From assembly GCA_025965635.1 (NCBI GenBank), contig JAOPWO010000359.1, positions 1-6,358 of the forward strand: 6,358 nt of DNA. Reading direction: 5' to 3'. This document shows positions 5,702-6,358 of this stretch, one piece after another (position 1 is the stretch's first letter; each line of letters opens with the position of its first letter). Below the pieces are notes generated by a model that saw only the letters and a list, made by a program, of their open reading frames with translations, was not told the DNA's origin and searched no databases. Origin of the DNA: Modestobacter sp. (GTDB lineage: Bacteria > Actinomycetota > Actinomycetes > Mycobacteriales > Geodermatophilaceae). Position numbers and translations under genes: made by a program.

Positions 5702-6358
5702 ATGGCCAGCAGCAAGGACGCCGCCGTCCTGGACGTCGACGGTCACGAGGTGCGGGTGAGCAACCCGGAGAAGCCGTACTTCGCCGACCTCGGCATCCGC
5801 AAGATCGACGTCGTCGAGTACTTCATCGCCGTCGGGCCGGGCATCCTGTCCGCGCTGCGGGACCGGCCGACGACGCTGGAGCGCTGGCCGGGTGGGGTCT
5901 TCGAGGCGGCGCGGATCTCCACCCGGGTGGACAACACCGGCGACGCGTTCTACCAGAAGCGGGTGCCGAAGAACGCCCCCGACTGGGTGCCGACGGCGCA
6001 CATCACGTTCCCCAGCGGGCGCACGGCGGACGAGATCGCGCCGGACTCGGTCGCCGTCGTGGCGTGGTGCGCCAACCTGGGGACGCTGACGTTCCACCCG
6101 TGGCCGGTGTCGAAGAGCGACGTCGAGCAACCCGACCAGATCCGGATCGACCTGGACCCGCAGCCGGGCACCGACTTCTCCGACGCGGTGTGGGTGGCGC
6201 CGCACGTGCGGGAGCTGCTGCACGAGTTCGGCATGCAGGGGTGGCCCAAGACCTCCGGCGGCCGCGGCGTGCACATCTACGTGCCGATCCAGCCGCGGTG
6301 GGCGTTCCCGGAGGTGCGCCGGGCGGTGATCGCCTTCGGCCGCGAGCTGGAACGCCGC
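5702..6358 (+). CDS. LigD-Pol-like primase-polymerase (Prim-PolC type), 5' part
   Basis: The first 219 codons of a gene that runs off the window, starting at ATG 5702. It is an archaeo-eukaryotic primase-fold polymerase like the LigD polymerase domain, which adds nucleotides, often ribonucleotides, at gaps and broken ends. The N-terminus LDVDGHEVRVSNPEKPYF and the segments RDRPTTLERWP (53-63) and FYQKRVPKNAPDWV (83-96) are characteristic. WCANLGTLTFHPW (122-134) holds the conserved histidine H132. RIDLDPQPG (148-156) supplies the catalytic metal ligands D150 and D152, and KTSGGRGVHIYVP (183-195) is the nucleotide-binding loop. The third catalytic aspartate should lie beyond the window edge. 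No ligase domain precedes it, and families of this kind run about 300-340 residues, so a stand-alone enzyme is likely. A C-terminal fusion cannot be excluded. With ligC nearby it resembles mycobacterial Prim-PolC (Rv3730c/MSMEG_6301). Confidence 0.9.
   Translation, partial: MASSKDAAVLDVDGHEVRVSNPEKPYFADLGIRKIDVVEYFIAVGPGILSALRDRPTTLERWPGGVFEAARISTRVDNTGDAFYQKRVPKNAPDWVPTAHITFPSGRTADEIAPDSVAVVAWCANLGTLTFHPWPVSKSDVEQPDQIRIDLDPQPGTDFSDAVWVAPHVRELLHEFGMQGWPKTSGGRGVHIYVPIQPRWAFPEVRRAVIAFGRELERR

Noticed and set aside
4070..6274. 734-codon antisense open frame across the peptidase and polymerase genes
   Set aside because: It is a third-position artefact of GC-rich coding DNA: the composition is low-complexity (G, R, V, H rich), no domain is recognisable, and the opposite strand encodes two clear enzymes.

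Overview
The window is very GC-rich, with codons ending mostly in G or C, GTG starts, tightly packed same-strand genes and an F420-type oxidoreductase. This points to a high-GC actinobacterium. The decayed DUF222/HNH (13E12-type) gene and the overall protein style suggest Geodermatophilaceae (Blastococcus, Geodermatophilus or Modestobacter). The family assignment is inference; Actinomycetota is much safer. All supported genes lie on the + strand.

Left part (1-2046): the 3' end of a RibD_C/DHFR-like reductase overlaps by 4 bases a Nudix hydrolase whose extended motif resembles CoA diphosphatases. After a 58-73 base leader with a probable -10 element and a strong Shine-Dalgarno comes a luciferase-like, F420-dependent oxidoreductase of the TIGR03617 type. 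That leader fits a start at an ATC codon better than the nearest GTG.

Middle (2043-2949): a dead DUF222/HNH endonuclease gene, recognisable in three pieces in three reading frames. It has lost the first half of DUF222, one base near 2624, a block before the zinc/HNH region, and the end of the HNH motif. It abuts the next gene directly.

Right part (2958-6358): an ATP-dependent DNA ligase of the LigC type, a secreted lipoprotein alpha/beta-hydrolase of the tripeptidyl-aminopeptidase (SlpD/E, TAP) type, and the first 219 codons of a stand-alone LigD-Pol-like primase-polymerase (Prim-PolC type), which runs off the window. LigC and Prim-PolC are known partners in mycobacterial gap filling and ligation during base excision repair. 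Here they flank an unrelated exported peptidase with its own apparent leaderless promoter. No RNA genes, CRISPR arrays, insertion sequences or phage genes were seen. I found no strong evidence of an undescribed system. The best leads are the ligC-peptidase-primPolC arrangement, the possible ATC start and the degraded HNH gene.
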